Assembly (NCBI RefSeq): GCF_020172085.1
Contig: NZ_JAIVAT010000003.1
Span: 1,674,001-1,738,000, forward strand
From: Rossellomorea aquimaris
Lineage (GTDB): Bacteria; Bacillota; Bacilli; Bacillales; Bacillaceae_B
Length of the DNA stretch: 64,000 nt
Reading direction: 5' to 3'
Part shown: in pieces, positions 19,434 to 28,922 of the stretch
Position numbering within the stretch: position 1 is the stretch's first letter
Layout of the letters: each line of letters opens with the position of its first letter
The notes under the pieces: generated by a model
Database searches by the model: none
Told to the model about the DNA's origin: nothing
Seen by the model: only the letters and a program-made list of their open reading frames with translations
Made by a program: the position numbers and the translations under genes

Positions 19434-19482
19434 GGGACTGACCTGCCTGTATGACGATCATCATGACTGATCAGTCAGTCCC
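19434..19482 (-). repeat. Inverted repeat with GGGACTGAC arms (copy A), swrD leader
   Basis: Nine-base perfect arms (19434-19442 and 19474-19482) enclose a 31-base interior that holds the palindrome GACTGATCAGTC. It fills most of the flgE-swrD gap inside the operon. No T-run follows on the coding strand, so it should not terminate. The arms resemble two other hairpins in this window (near 36015 and 48768). Confidence 0.7.
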
Positions 19483-19500
19483 TTCCTCCCTTTTAAGGAA

Positions 19501-20724
19501 TTAACGTTTCAAGTTTACAAGCTCTTGCAGAATTTCGTCCGATGTTGTGATGATACGAGTATTGGCCTGAAATCCACGCTGAGCTGTGATCATCTCCGTG
19601 AATTCCTCTGATAAATCCACATTGGACATCTCAAGTGATCCGGATTGGAGAGATCCCCTGCCTTCTCCGGCAACTCCCTGATTAGGAAGACCAGAGTTAT
19701 TGGAAGCCTGGAACAAATTACTTCCAGCTTTCGTCAATCCACCTGGATTCGAGAATGTTGCGAGCGCCAATTGGCTCAAAACGCGTACTTCTCCATTCGA
19801 AAATACTCCGTTCACTTCACCGGAAGATCCGATATTGAAGCTTTCCAGATATCCTTCCGAGTTACCATCCACGGTATCAACATTGGCGGATGATGAGCTG
19901 TCGAACTGGGTGATTTTGGAGAAATCCAAGTCAATCGATTGAGATTGATTGCCACCTGTTTGATTATTCAATGTGATAGGAAAAGGAACTTGAGAAGTTA
20001 ACTTCCCTCCTGCATCAAAGGTCAGAGAAGTTGTTTGACCAGCAGATACTGTCACATCGTTTGTCAGACTTGAGATCGTAACACCCCAGGTATTCTGAGC
20101 TGTTTTATTCATTAATAATTTAATACTAATATCCTTACCTAGTGAATCCTTTACTTTGGTCTCAAGCTCAACTTCAGTACCAATTGGAGCACTTGACTTT
20201 AAATTCCCATTATAAGTCGCTTTGCTCGTTGCTTGAGGTGCCATGGTGGTGTTCGTGTCAATCTTAATATCCGCCGTACCACTCTTATTGACGTCTCCAT
20301 CTGCATTAACAGGATACCCCTGCACGAGGTTTCCTTGTCCCGTTACCAGGTTCCCATTTGAGTCCAGATAAAAGTTCCCTGCACGGGTGAACATTTCGTT
20401 ATTCCCTTGTCTTACAACGAAATATCCATCCCCTGAAATGGCGACATCCAATGAACGTCCCGTAGTCTGGAGGCTTCCCTGGGTCTGAATTGTATCAATA
20501 GAAGATAGGGAGGATCCAAGACCCACTTGCTTTGCATTCTGACCACCACGGTTAGCAGTTGCCCTGCTGGCCCCTGAAACGGTTTGGTTCATGAGATCTT
20601 GAAACGTCACGCGGCCTTTTTTGTATCCATACGTATTCACATTGGCGATATTATTCCCGATGACATCTAATTTCGTTTGAAAATTTTTCATTCCACTTAT
20701 ACCTGAATACATTGAACGTAGCAT
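19501..20724 (-). CDS. flgE: Flagellar hook protein FlgE
   Basis: Builds the flagellar hook. The 407 residues begin with the rod/hook N-terminal motif (SGISGMKNFQTKLDVIGNNIANVNTYGYKK split over residues 8-37). FlgE-type beta domains occupy about 90-330, and the coiled-coil C-terminus ends ITTSDEILQELVNL. B. subtilis FlgE is only about 264 residues, so this hook carries extra outer domains, as in Gram-negative hooks. The ATG at 20724 has AAAGGGG. Confidence 0.95.
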   Translation of the reverse strand: MLRSMYSGISGMKNFQTKLDVIGNNIANVNTYGYKKGRVTFQDLMNQTVSGASRATANRGGQNAKQVGLGSSLSSIDTIQTQGSLQTTGRSLDVAISGDGYFVVRQGNNEMFTRAGNFYLDSNGNLVTGQGNLVQGYPVNADGDVNKSGTADIKIDTNTTMAPQATSKATYNGNLKSSAPIGTEVELETKVKDSLGKDISIKLLMNKTAQNTWGVTISSLTNDVTVSAGQTTSLTFDAGGKLTSQVPFPITLNNQTGGNQSQSIDLDFSKITQFDSSSSANVDTVDGNSEGYLESFNIGSSGEVNGVFSNGEVRVLSQLALATFSNPGGLTKAGSNLFQASNNSGLPNQGVAGEGRGSLQSGSLEMSNVDLSEEFTEMITAQRGFQANTRIITTSDEILQELVNLKR

Positions 20725-20795
20725 GAATGTTGTCCCCTTTCGTATGTGCTGCTTCAGTCATTCCACAGCGGTAGGCTTCCTTTTTCAGGTCCGGC

Positions 20796-21185
20796 CTATG
20801 AATCAATTAATATCGTTCCATTAATATTGGTAAAAATTTGAGAATGGGCTTCTTTGCGATCCAGCGCCGTAATCACTGTTTGATTCTTCGCACTTACGAT
20901 CAATGCGGCATCTTTCAATATGACGAGCGAATCCTGTACACCTTTCCCTTTTGCTTCCTTCACTTTTTCACCGATTTCCGCCCATGTTTCCTTGGAAATG
21001 GAAATGCCCCTTTGCTCCATTCGAATTTTTGCATGTTTACTGACGTGCATTGGAGCCACATCTTGGATCGCTTTATCCAATTGAGTTGCAAACGATGAAG
21101 AACCGTGGACAGATGGCTTAGTTGCTTTATTATGGTAGTGAGCCGATATTGGTTGCGGTGAACGGTGAAAGAATGTCTTTTCCAT
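20796..21185 (-). CDS. Conserved flagellar operon protein, TIGR02530-like, function unknown
   Basis: A 129-residue soluble protein between flgD and flgE. It has a disordered, His/Ser-rich N-terminus (1-40) and a conserved core with SKHAKIRMEQRGISIS, a predicted helix ending EKVKEAKGKG, and a beta-rich tail LVILKDAALIVSAKNQTVITALDR. I recognise it as the family called flagellar operon protein TIGR02530, common in Bacillales and clostridia but not in the standard B. subtilis 168 gene order. The role is unknown; position suggests hook assembly. The ATG at 21185 has GGGAGTGG. Confidence 0.8.
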   Translation of the reverse strand: MEKTFFHRSPQPISAHYHNKATKPSVHGSSSFATQLDKAIQDVAPMHVSKHAKIRMEQRGISISKETWAEIGEKVKEAKGKGVQDSLVILKDAALIVSAKNQTVITALDRKEAHSQIFTNINGTILIDS

Positions 21186-21196
21186 GCAACCACTCC

Positions 21197-21826
21197 CTAT
21201 GATTCAATTTTTATTAAAGCATCACTGGAGATTTTCTCCCCTTCTGCTGTTTGAAACCATATTTGTGAATCTTTCTTTGAAACAGACTGTACCACTCCGC
21301 TCCGTTCTCCTTCTTCTCCATTCCAAGTGACTTTCTTTCCTATTAACATGGATGCACTCACCAGGGAAGAATCCTGGCTTCCTTCAGAATTCACTTGAGA
21401 AATATTTCCCGGAGTTAATATCGTACCGTCTTCCATGATGAATTCAACAGAATCCCCTTTAAAGCGAACACCTTTCACAAGTCCTTGTCCTTCTTGTATT
21501 TCTGGTGTTTCATTAGAATCCGTTTCTACGATCTTATGCCAAGTAACCTGCTTACCTACAAATTGATTGTAAGAAATCAATTGGGTCTGACTTTGATTAT
21601 CAACGAACTTTTCCATCGTCTGAGTGAGATTCGTCATTTGCTCCAAGGAAGAAAATGTAGCCATTTGAGCGATGAAGTCTTTATCCTGCATCGGATTCAA
21701 TGGATCTTGATTTTGCAATTGGGTCATCAGGATCTTCAGGAAATCATCCTTTCCTAAAATATCCCCTCCTGACTGCCGTTTTGTCTGCACTGTGGAATAA
21801 AGTAAACTCGGATCTATTTTCGTCAT
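21197..21826 (-). CDS. flgD: Flagellar hook-capping protein FlgD
   Basis: Scaffold that caps the growing hook. The 209 residues contain the conserved N-terminal KDDFLKILMTQLQNQDPLNP, which includes the FliK-independent export region, and FIAQMATFSSLEQM. The C-terminal half is a beta-rich capping domain. It is longer than B. subtilis FlgD. The ATG at 21826 has ATAGGTGATG and lies eight bases after fliK. Confidence 0.95.
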   Translation of the reverse strand: MTKIDPSLLYSTVQTKRQSGGDILGKDDFLKILMTQLQNQDPLNPMQDKDFIAQMATFSSLEQMTNLTQTMEKFVDNQSQTQLISYNQFVGKQVTWHKIVETDSNETPEIQEGQGLVKGVRFKGDSVEFIMEDGTILTPGNISQVNSEGSQDSSLVSASMLIGKKVTWNGEEGERSGVVQSVSKKDSQIWFQTAEGEKISSDALIKIES

Positions 21827-21834
21827 GTCATCAC

Positions 21835-23106
21835 CTATATTTCGGTATTTACGAGATAATCTTTAAAGGATTGATTTTCCTCTTCCTTTGTCTTTCCTGT
21901 TTGGTCGGATTGTTGCTGTTTTTGATGCTGAGACTGTTGTTGTGATTGTTCTTTGAACTGTCGCTCTGTATCTGAAAGTGCATGGGAGATTTCAATCTTC
22001 TCCACATTTAGATTCTGAGCAGTGAACGCATGTTTTAACCCGTGAATTTGAGAATCCAGCATTTCTTTCGCTGAAGTGGAAGACGCTAATATCTTCGCTG
22101 TCATCACTCCATTATGCTGTAGTAATTCAATCCTGAGGGAACCCAAATGTTCAGGGTAAAGCTTGATTAACATCTTACTCATGTTGGGCTGTGATATTAG
22201 ACTCGATTTACCCAGGATATTCTGGAACTCTTTCACAAATTGATCATATTGGACAGATCGTCCACCCGATGTCAAATGGATTGAATTGGTTTCCGTCCTA
22301 GGCAATACAAAATGAAGATTGGTTCCCGGTATGGAGGAAATACTTTTCTTATCAGCATTCGGAACATCTATTGCAGGATCCTTACCATGAGTTTCTTCTG
22401 GTAAGTTCCTTGTATATGATTCTCTTAAAATGCGTGACCAATCCCCCACAGGATGACCCAGCTTTGTAATCGAAGCTTCCACCCCAGTTTGAAGATTCTT
22501 CACCATTGCTTTCATCTCTGTTGCTTTTGCTGCATCGGTAACATGCAAGTCCCGCTTTTGAGTGAATAGTTCCAATACTTTGGCTAACTTAATGACCTTT
22601 TCTATTTGCCCTTCGTTATTCAACACTTCAAGAGCATGCTGGACTAGAGGCTTAGATCCTTTTACATTTTGTGAAAAGACGGATTGTAAGAGTTGCAATG
22701 TGCCCAGAAGGTTTTCATATGCATCTTCGCCGCTACCTGTAGCAGCCTCGTGCATGGTACCAAACAGGACGGAACTTAATTCAGAAAAAAGCGTAGTGAT
22801 TGCCTCTGTGCTAACTCCGAGAATATCCGCGATTTGACTGATATCTACTTCTTTCACTTTTGAAAGTTCATCCAGTTGCTTTTGTGTAAGGGCGAGACCC
22901 TCTAGCTCATGTGTTCCAAGTAAAGCTTCAAGACCGGTGAGAAATGACAGTGATCCTTCTTTTTTCACTTCATTCCCACTGACTTGATTCGAGACGGAGC
23001 CCAGAAGGTGTTGGGAAAAGCCTACCATCTCCTTTTTCGTCAAGGCAGCTCCTTTGTTCCCTTTTGAAATAGAGTTTACGCTTTGAATCCCGATTCCGAT
23101 TTCCAT
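21835..23106 (-). CDS. fliK: Flagellar hook-length control protein FliK
   Basis: Secreted ruler that measures hook length and triggers the FlhB switch. The 423 residues have a poorly conserved N-terminal half (ruler) and the Flg_hook C-terminal domain (about 290-385) with LIKLYPEHLGSLRIELLQHNGVMTAKILA. A Gln-rich tail with several QQ runs lies near residues 389-408. The ATG at 23106 has AAAGGAGGTGA. Position between ylxF and flgD is standard. Confidence 0.93.
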   Translation of the reverse strand: MEIGIGIQSVNSISKGNKGAALTKKEMVGFSQHLLGSVSNQVSGNEVKKEGSLSFLTGLEALLGTHELEGLALTQKQLDELSKVKEVDISQIADILGVSTEAITTLFSELSSVLFGTMHEAATGSGEDAYENLLGTLQLLQSVFSQNVKGSKPLVQHALEVLNNEGQIEKVIKLAKVLELFTQKRDLHVTDAAKATEMKAMVKNLQTGVEASITKLGHPVGDWSRILRESYTRNLPEETHGKDPAIDVPNADKKSISSIPGTNLHFVLPRTETNSIHLTSGGRSVQYDQFVKEFQNILGKSSLISQPNMSKMLIKLYPEHLGSLRIELLQHNGVMTAKILASSTSAKEMLDSQIHGLKHAFTAQNLNVEKIEISHALSDTERQFKEQSQQQSQHQKQQQSDQTGKTKEEENQSFKDYLVNTEI

Positions 23107-23136
23107 TCATTCACCTCCTTTTAATAAAACATTCCG

Positions 23137-23727
23137 TCATTCCTCTGTGGAAAGAAGACCCGTGTATCTTGCGGCATCCTCGGGAGGCATTTTTTCCAAA
23201 ATATCAGCCAGTGTATCCGGTTTGATGTTTGATAGGATCTTCATTGCTTCTTCATCATCCATGTTCATGAGAACAGGAGCTGCGCTCTTAGCAGACATCG
23301 CTTCAAAGGTACTGACAACTTCCTTAAAGGCACGCTTATTATCTTCACCAATCTGCCTTAATTCTTCCAGTTCTGCTTTCTGCTGCTGGATGGTTGCCTG
23401 AAGTTGTTCATTTTCACTGTCTCTCTTCTCAATCTCACTTTGAAGCTGTGCAGTCTTTGCTTCTTGATCTTCAATAGAAGCATTTAATGAAATAATCCTC
23501 TCTTGTAATTGCTTTCGGTCCTCGGTTTCATTTGAAGGGATGACCTTGGACAAGAAAGGGATGTCCGAACTTATCGATTGTGCTTTCTCAAATATGTTTA
23601 TCCCTGCGAACGTCATGATGACCAAAGCGAAGGTTATTGCAAACAAGAGAGGAATGACGATGATAAAAATAAATCTTTGAAAGCGATTGGATGAATCTTT
23701 CTTTTCCTCTTCGATTACTTTTGCCAT
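23137..23727 (-). CDS. ylxF: YlxF, MotE-like flagellar protein
   Basis: Single-pass membrane protein of the fla/che operon. The 196 residues have a membrane helix (about 19-42), a long coiled coil (about 70-130) and a C-terminal MgtE-N-type helical domain (MDDEEAMKILSNIKPDTLADILEKM). Related MotE proteins chaperone the stator protein MotC in other bacteria; by inference this one may assist motor or export function. The ATG at 23727 has AAGGTGA. Confidence 0.85.
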   Translation of the reverse strand: MAKVIEEEKKDSSNRFQRFIFIIVIPLLFAITFALVIMTFAGINIFEKAQSISSDIPFLSKVIPSNETEDRKQLQERIISLNASIEDQEAKTAQLQSEIEKRDSENEQLQATIQQQKAELEELRQIGEDNKRAFKEVVSTFEAMSAKSAAPVLMNMDDEEAMKILSNIKPDTLADILEKMPPEDAARYTGLLSTEE

Positions 23728-23731
23728 GAAA

Positions 23732-24178
23732 TCACCTTGCTCTCCGTTTCATATATTGAACGACTGACACTTCGTCTAATTGTTTATTTTCCATCAACTG
23801 AATGTCCCGAAGGAAACGACGAAAATCTTTTTCTTTCATTTTTTCGTATTTTTTCACTTCGACATTCATATCTACAAGCTTTTCTTCATACCAATTCATA
23901 CGGTTCCTCGCTTGTATCACCAAATCCTGATAGTAAGAAATGGTTTTTTCAAGATTGGCGATGAACTGCTGGTGATGTCGAATATTCTGCACGGATAAGC
24001 CATGCTGTAATTGAGTCTGCTGCTTTTGTTCAAGCGTTTCTTTCTTCTTCAGGAACTCATAAAGCTTTTCGGCGACGGTTTCAAATTTTTCGATAGAGCC
24101 CCTATACATTTCTTGGACTTCATCCTTTTCTTTTTCTTTCAGCGTCAATATTCGCTGGAATTTATACTGATAACTCAT
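23732..24178 (-). CDS. fliJ: Flagellar export protein FliJ
   Basis: Coiled-coil stalk of the FliHIJ ATPase complex that links the ATPase to FlhA. The 148 residues from ATG 24178 (MSYQYKFQRILTLKEKEKDE) are almost entirely helical. AGAGGTGG at 24188-24195 directly abuts the ATG at 24187 but is nine bases from 24178, so the latter is preferred and matches the B. subtilis start. The longer frame would overlap fliI by four bases. Confidence 0.93.
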   Translation of the reverse strand: MSYQYKFQRILTLKEKEKDEVQEMYRGSIEKFETVAEKLYEFLKKKETLEQKQQTQLQHGLSVQNIRHHQQFIANLEKTISYYQDLVIQARNRMNWYEEKLVDMNVEVKKYEKMKEKDFRRFLRDIQLMENKQLDEVSVVQYMKRRAR

Positions 24179-24183
24179 TCGAA

Positions 24184-25503
24184 TCATCCACCTCTTTCCG
24201 ATAGCTCTATTAGCTCCTCGACACTAGCAGGAAGAGAAACCTTTTCGTATACTCCCTGTTTCAGGAAGGAAATGATCCCAGGGTAAAATTGGATGGCTTC
24301 ATCCACTTCAGGGGATGTACCTTTCTTGTATGCCCCGATTTGAATCAGGTCTTCAGAGCTCATATACGTACTCAATAATTCTCTGATCCTAGTTGCAGCT
24401 TGTAAATGCTCATGAGTTGCCAGGTGATTCATCAACCGGCTGACACTTTTAAGAATATTGATGGCAGGGTATTGTCCCCGGTTGGAGATTTGACGGTCAA
24501 GGACGATATGACCGTCAAGAATACCTCTCACTGTGTCAGAGATAGGTTCATTCAGATCATCACCATCTACGAGAACGGTATAAAATGCCGTAATACTTCC
24601 TTGGAGATTGGTCCCTGTTCTCTCCAGTAGCTTTGGTAAAATGGCGAATACTGAAGGCGTATATCCTTTGGTTGTAGGCGGTTCGCCAACAGCCAATCCA
24701 ATCTCCCTCTGAGCCATGGCCACCCTTGTAGCTGAATCCATCATCAGCATAACGTTCATGCCCTTATCCCGGAAATATTCAGCAATCGCCGTTGCCGTAA
24801 AGGCCCCTTTTATTCTCATGAGAGCAGGTTGGTCGGATGTGGCTGCCACTACAATCGTCCTTTTCAACCCTTCTACGCCCAAATCTCTTTCGATGAACTC
24901 CCTTACTTCCCTGCCACGCTCTCCTACTAGAGCAATGACATTTATATCCGCTTTCGTATTTCTGGCAATCATGCCTAATAATGTACTCTTCCCGACTCCG
25001 CTACCGGCAAAAATCCCTACCCTCTGTCCCTTACCTACCGTCAACATGCTGTCGATGGCTTTTACACCAACCTCCATTTTCTCATCGATCGGAGGCCTGG
25101 ATAATGGATTGGGTGGGTCCTGTTCCGTATAGGCGGTGCTTAATCCTGAAGGCAATTGACTGCCATCAAGGGGGTGCCCCAAGGGGTCAATCACTTTCCC
25201 AATCAAAGAAGATCCTATTTTGATCTCTAAAGGCTTTGATGTTGCTTCAACAAGGCTCCCCGGTGAGATATCCTGCATATTCGTATAAGGCATCAGGATG
25301 ACTAAATCATCATTAAAGCCCACGACTTCTGCCATGATCACCTTTTGCTTCCCACGGGAGAAAATATGGATATGGCAGACTTCACCGACAGAGCTTTCCG
25401 GTCCTTGTGACTCAATCATCAATCCGACAACCCGTTTCACTTTCCCGAATTTCTTGAAGGTGGGGATATGAGGGATATGGGAGATAAGATCTACCGCTTT
25501 CAT
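24184..25503 (-). CDS. fliI: Flagellar export ATPase FliI
   Basis: ATPase that energises and unfolds export substrates; related to the F1 beta subunit. The 439 residues contain the P-loop AGSGVGKSTLLG near residue 166, VGERGREVREF, and the Walker B LMMDSATRVAMAQREI. The ATG at 25503 overlaps the fliH stop by four bases, as expected for partners. Confidence 0.98.
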   Translation of the reverse strand: MKAVDLISHIPHIPTFKKFGKVKRVVGLMIESQGPESSVGEVCHIHIFSRGKQKVIMAEVVGFNDDLVILMPYTNMQDISPGSLVEATSKPLEIKIGSSLIGKVIDPLGHPLDGSQLPSGLSTAYTEQDPPNPLSRPPIDEKMEVGVKAIDSMLTVGKGQRVGIFAGSGVGKSTLLGMIARNTKADINVIALVGERGREVREFIERDLGVEGLKRTIVVAATSDQPALMRIKGAFTATAIAEYFRDKGMNVMLMMDSATRVAMAQREIGLAVGEPPTTKGYTPSVFAILPKLLERTGTNLQGSITAFYTVLVDGDDLNEPISDTVRGILDGHIVLDRQISNRGQYPAINILKSVSRLMNHLATHEHLQAATRIRELLSTYMSSEDLIQIGAYKKGTSPEVDEAIQFYPGIISFLKQGVYEKVSLPASVEELIELSERGG

Positions 25504-26273
25504 TCCACATCACCTTCCAGGAGATGATGAAGCTTCAGTTTTAATTCTCTTAGTTGTGAATCAACACTGACAATGACTCGCCCTTGATTCGTTTCAATGT
25601 AACATTCCTCATGTCCGAGATCGTCATTTGCATAAATGAAGCACTGAATGTCAGTCGGGAACATCATTTCAAGTTCGGATTTATTTACGGCAAGCATATG
25701 ATGTCTGGAAGGATGGACATGTATCTGGATGTGGGGCAAATCCCTCACTTCCTTCAACCCCCTTTTCACTATGGATAGGAATGCTTCAGGTTCTGCTTCC
25801 AGCTTTTGATTGATAATTTTCTCTGCACATGCGATCCCAAGATTGAGGATGACTTCTTCTGCTCGCTGAATATGACCTTCAAACTGTTCCCTGTTCCAAT
25901 CAGCAATGTCATTTGCTTCTTGCAGTTTCAACTGAAAATCCTGATAGCCTTTCCTCTTTCCTTCTTCTTCTCCCTGAAGGAAACCGGCATTGTACGCCTC
26001 CTGCACGAGCTGCTCTCGTTCCGATAACCAATTTTCCTTTTCATACATCAAACGGTCTTCTTCTTGACGAGCCTTCTCCTTCGCCAATTGAATGATTCGT
26101 TCAGCTTCATTGGTCGCTTGTTCTATGATTTGATCCCTTCTTAAGGAAGTCTGACCCATTAGGATATCTTCCTTTTGGGATACCTCATTAGTCGGGGTTA
26201 ACTTTTTAAGAGAAATGACTTTTTTGTTCTCTTCGACGGTTTGAGCTAAGGTAGACTTTATGATCCTAGACAA
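25500..26273 (-). CDS. fliH: Flagellar export ATPase regulator FliH
   Basis: Peripheral stalk protein that binds and restrains FliI. I place the start at TTG 26273: GGAGGAG lies nine bases upstream within the last codons of fliG. The resulting MSRIIKSTLAQTVEENKKVISLK (positions 1-23) matches the B. subtilis pattern MSNVIK...KKISLK. This gives 257 residues and an eight-base overlap with fliG. A long helical region with many Glu and Arg (about 45-120) precedes the FliI-binding domain. An upstream ATG at 26312 has no ribosome binding site. Confidence 0.93.
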   Translation of the reverse strand: MSRIIKSTLAQTVEENKKVISLKKLTPTNEVSQKEDILMGQTSLRRDQIIEQATNEAERIIQLAKEKARQEEDRLMYEKENWLSEREQLVQEAYNAGFLQGEEEGKRKGYQDFQLKLQEANDIADWNREQFEGHIQRAEEVILNLGIACAEKIINQKLEAEPEAFLSIVKRGLKEVRDLPHIQIHVHPSRHHMLAVNKSELEMMFPTDIQCFIYANDDLGHEECYIETNQGRVIVSVDSQLRELKLKLHHLLEGDVE

Positions 26274-27279
26274 TAATATCGTCTCCTCCACCACGGGCAA
26301 TGATGATTTCACCGGAATCCTCTAATCTTCTAATGACTGCTACTATACGTGACTGCGCTTCTTCAACATCCCGTAATCGCACCGGTCCCATGAACTCCAT
26401 TTCTTCTTTAAGGGTTTCAACCATCCGATTTGACATATTCCTGAATACCACTTCTTTCACTTCATCGCTTGACACTTTAAGAGACAGAAGCAGGTCTTCA
26501 TTGTCACAATCTCGGATGACACGTTGAATGGAACGACCGTCAAGTGTGACGATATCTTCAAAGACAAACATCCTCTTCTTGATTTCTTCGGCTAATTCAG
26601 GATCTTGAATTTCCAAAGCATCTAGGATCGTTTTCTCTGTTGAACGATCCACACCGTTTAGCACTTCCACTACCGCTTCAACTCCACCTGTCTGAGTATA
26701 ATCCTGCGTGACAGTGGCTGATAGCTTCCGTTCCAAGATGGCTTCCACTTCACTGATCACTTCCGGTGAGGTACCATCCATTACAGCGATTCGCCTTGCA
26801 ATATCTGCTTGTACTTCCTGCGGAAGCTCTGAAAGAATTTGACCAGCCTGTTGCGGGTCCAAATAAGATAGTATCAATGCGATCGTCTGTGGATGTTCAT
26901 TTTGAATGAAATTAAGGATTTGAGCAGCATCCGCTCTCCTCGCAAAGTCAAATGGCTTGACCTGTAAAGAGGAGGTCAAACGATTGATTATGGCTGAAGC
27001 CTGTTCTGTCCCCAACGCCTTTTCCAAAACGGTTTTGGCATAGCCTATACCACCTTGTGAGATGTAATCCTGAGCAATGGCTATATTGTGAAATTCTTCT
27101 AATATATCTTCCTTAGCCTCCGTCTCTACCTTTTTCACTCCGGATATCTCTAATGTAAGCTTTTCGATTTCTTCTTCCGACAAATGCTTGTACACCGATG
27201 CCGATACATCAGGACCAAGAGAGATCAGGAGGATGGCTGCCTTTTGTTTCCCTGTTAAACCTTTCTCTCTTCTTACCAT
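26266..27279 (-). CDS. fliG: Flagellar motor switch protein FliG
   Basis: C-ring protein that interacts with the stator to generate torque. The 337 residues from ATG 27279 open MVRREKGLTGKQKAAILLISLG. The N-terminal FliF-binding, middle (EHPQTIALILSYL) and C-terminal torque domains (near 230-330) are all present. GGAGG lies seven bases upstream of this ATG but only one base before the alternative ATG at 27285. Confidence 0.97.
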   Translation of the reverse strand: MVRREKGLTGKQKAAILLISLGPDVSASVYKHLSEEEIEKLTLEISGVKKVETEAKEDILEEFHNIAIAQDYISQGGIGYAKTVLEKALGTEQASAIINRLTSSLQVKPFDFARRADAAQILNFIQNEHPQTIALILSYLDPQQAGQILSELPQEVQADIARRIAVMDGTSPEVISEVEAILERKLSATVTQDYTQTGGVEAVVEVLNGVDRSTEKTILDALEIQDPELAEEIKKRMFVFEDIVTLDGRSIQRVIRDCDNEDLLLSLKVSSDEVKEVVFRNMSNRMVETLKEEMEFMGPVRLRDVEEAQSRIVAVIRRLEDSGEIIIARGGGDDIIV

Positions 27280-27290
27280 GTTCATTCCTC

Positions 27291-28889
27291 CTAATCCTCT
27301 GCTAACCAGGTGCGTAACAGTTTAGCGAATTCTTCTGGTTTATCTTTAGCCATTCTCTCCAGCTGCTTCCTGCGAATCGAGCCTTCTGTTTCTTCTTTTG
27401 GTTCGATGTCAGGGATTTGGACTGGTTCTCTTGGTTCTTCATATTCCAGCTCTTCTTCAAGATCTTTCTTTCGTGAACGCATTAAGAAAAATACCAATAA
27501 AAGAATCACAACAAGGAGAATACCACCAATTACGTACGTCCACCATGGGAGGAAAGGTTTCTCTTTTGTAGAGACGTCCATTTTCCCATTGAAAGGTTGA
27601 ACCGAGACGACCACCTTATCTTCAATGGCCTCGTCTGTCAGTTCAGGATTTTCTTCTTTGTCAATCGAGGTACGAACGATAGTAGACAATACTTGACGGA
27701 TATCATCGACCCGACCTTGCGGCAACGACGTTTCTTCTTCAGGGTTAGGTGGTTCTACCATGACCTGGATCCCAAGATCCCTTATTTTATATGGGCTTTC
27801 AACGATTTCTTTTTTAATCCGATTGACTTCATTGTTGATCGTTTCTTCCATACGTTCATAATCACCATTCGATTCTGAACTGGATCCGTACGTTACTCCG
27901 CTGTTGGTCGGTTCATTCGTGTCCCCTGCTCCAGCTGTCCCACCAGGGCTCGCTCCTTCACCTGAAAATGTTTCTGTAATTCGCTGAGCGCTGACCGCAA
28001 TTCCTTCCATATTTTCTTCATCGACTGGCGTCACCAGAACCTCTTCACGGTTTTCCTGAGTAAAATCAATATCTGTAGTGACTGAAACCACTACCTTGTT
28101 GAAGCCGATCAACGTGCCAAGCATATTCTGAACCTGACGTTGAATATCGCGCTCGACTTCTTTCTTTACATTCATTTGTTGGGCAAAATTCCCGCTTCCC
28201 ATAGAATTATTTTGAGAATCTAAATCAAAATACTCAAAATATTGATTCATGATGACGATATTCTCAGTAGGAAGGTCCGGCACACTCTTTGAAACAAGGT
28301 GATAAAGCGATTTAATCTGCTTTGGATCTAATGTGAATCCTGGTTTAGTATCCAACACAATGGAAGCTGATGCATTTTGAACATCATCACTTAAGAAAAT
28401 CTCCTTTTCAGGAAGATTGATCATGACCTTTGCATCCTGGATTCCGTTTATCCCCTTTATTAGATTTGCTAATTCGGTCTGCATGGCATCCAGTTTCATT
28501 ACATTAAACTCATTATCCGTCATACCAAATCCGGCATTCTGACTAAAAAAGGTGTAGTCAATGCTTCCTGAGTTTGGAATTCCCTCTGCTGCCAGTTCAA
28601 CCTTTAAGGTATCCACTTGTTCCTTAGGGACCATGATCGTCGATCCACTATCTGTAATTTCCGAGGGGATTCCCCTGCCATCCAGATTTTCTTTGATAGT
28701 TCCCGTTTCTGAAGGGGATAAATTACTATACAAAGGTTCCAGACTCGTCCTTGTTGTAAAATAACTTAACGTACCGATAAGAATGACGGTTATCAGGAAG
28801 ATGGCTCCCATACTCATTTTTTGTTTCTTGGTTCTACTTGTCCAAAAAGACTTTATCTGATCTGTATATTTCTTAAACGATTCATTCAT
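27291..28889 (-). CDS. fliF: Flagellar MS-ring protein FliF
   Basis: Forms the membrane MS ring, the first flagellar structure. The 532 residues have two membrane segments (about 26-46 and 447-467) around a large extracytoplasmic region with two ring-building motifs and a Gly/Ser/Thr-rich loop (near 305-340). The cytosolic C-terminus that binds FliG ends AKLLRTWLAED. The ATG at 28889 has CCGGAGG. Confidence 0.97.
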   Translation of the reverse strand: MNESFKKYTDQIKSFWTSRTKKQKMSMGAIFLITVILIGTLSYFTTRTSLEPLYSNLSPSETGTIKENLDGRGIPSEITDSGSTIMVPKEQVDTLKVELAAEGIPNSGSIDYTFFSQNAGFGMTDNEFNVMKLDAMQTELANLIKGINGIQDAKVMINLPEKEIFLSDDVQNASASIVLDTKPGFTLDPKQIKSLYHLVSKSVPDLPTENIVIMNQYFEYFDLDSQNNSMGSGNFAQQMNVKKEVERDIQRQVQNMLGTLIGFNKVVVSVTTDIDFTQENREEVLVTPVDEENMEGIAVSAQRITETFSGEGASPGGTAGAGDTNEPTNSGVTYGSSSESNGDYERMEETINNEVNRIKKEIVESPYKIRDLGIQVMVEPPNPEEETSLPQGRVDDIRQVLSTIVRTSIDKEENPELTDEAIEDKVVVSVQPFNGKMDVSTKEKPFLPWWTYVIGGILLVVILLLVFFLMRSRKKDLEEELEYEEPREPVQIPDIEPKEETEGSIRRKQLERMAKDKPEEFAKLLRTWLAED

Positions 28890-28922
28890 TACAATCCTCC
28901 GGTACTCGACTGCATGAGTCTA

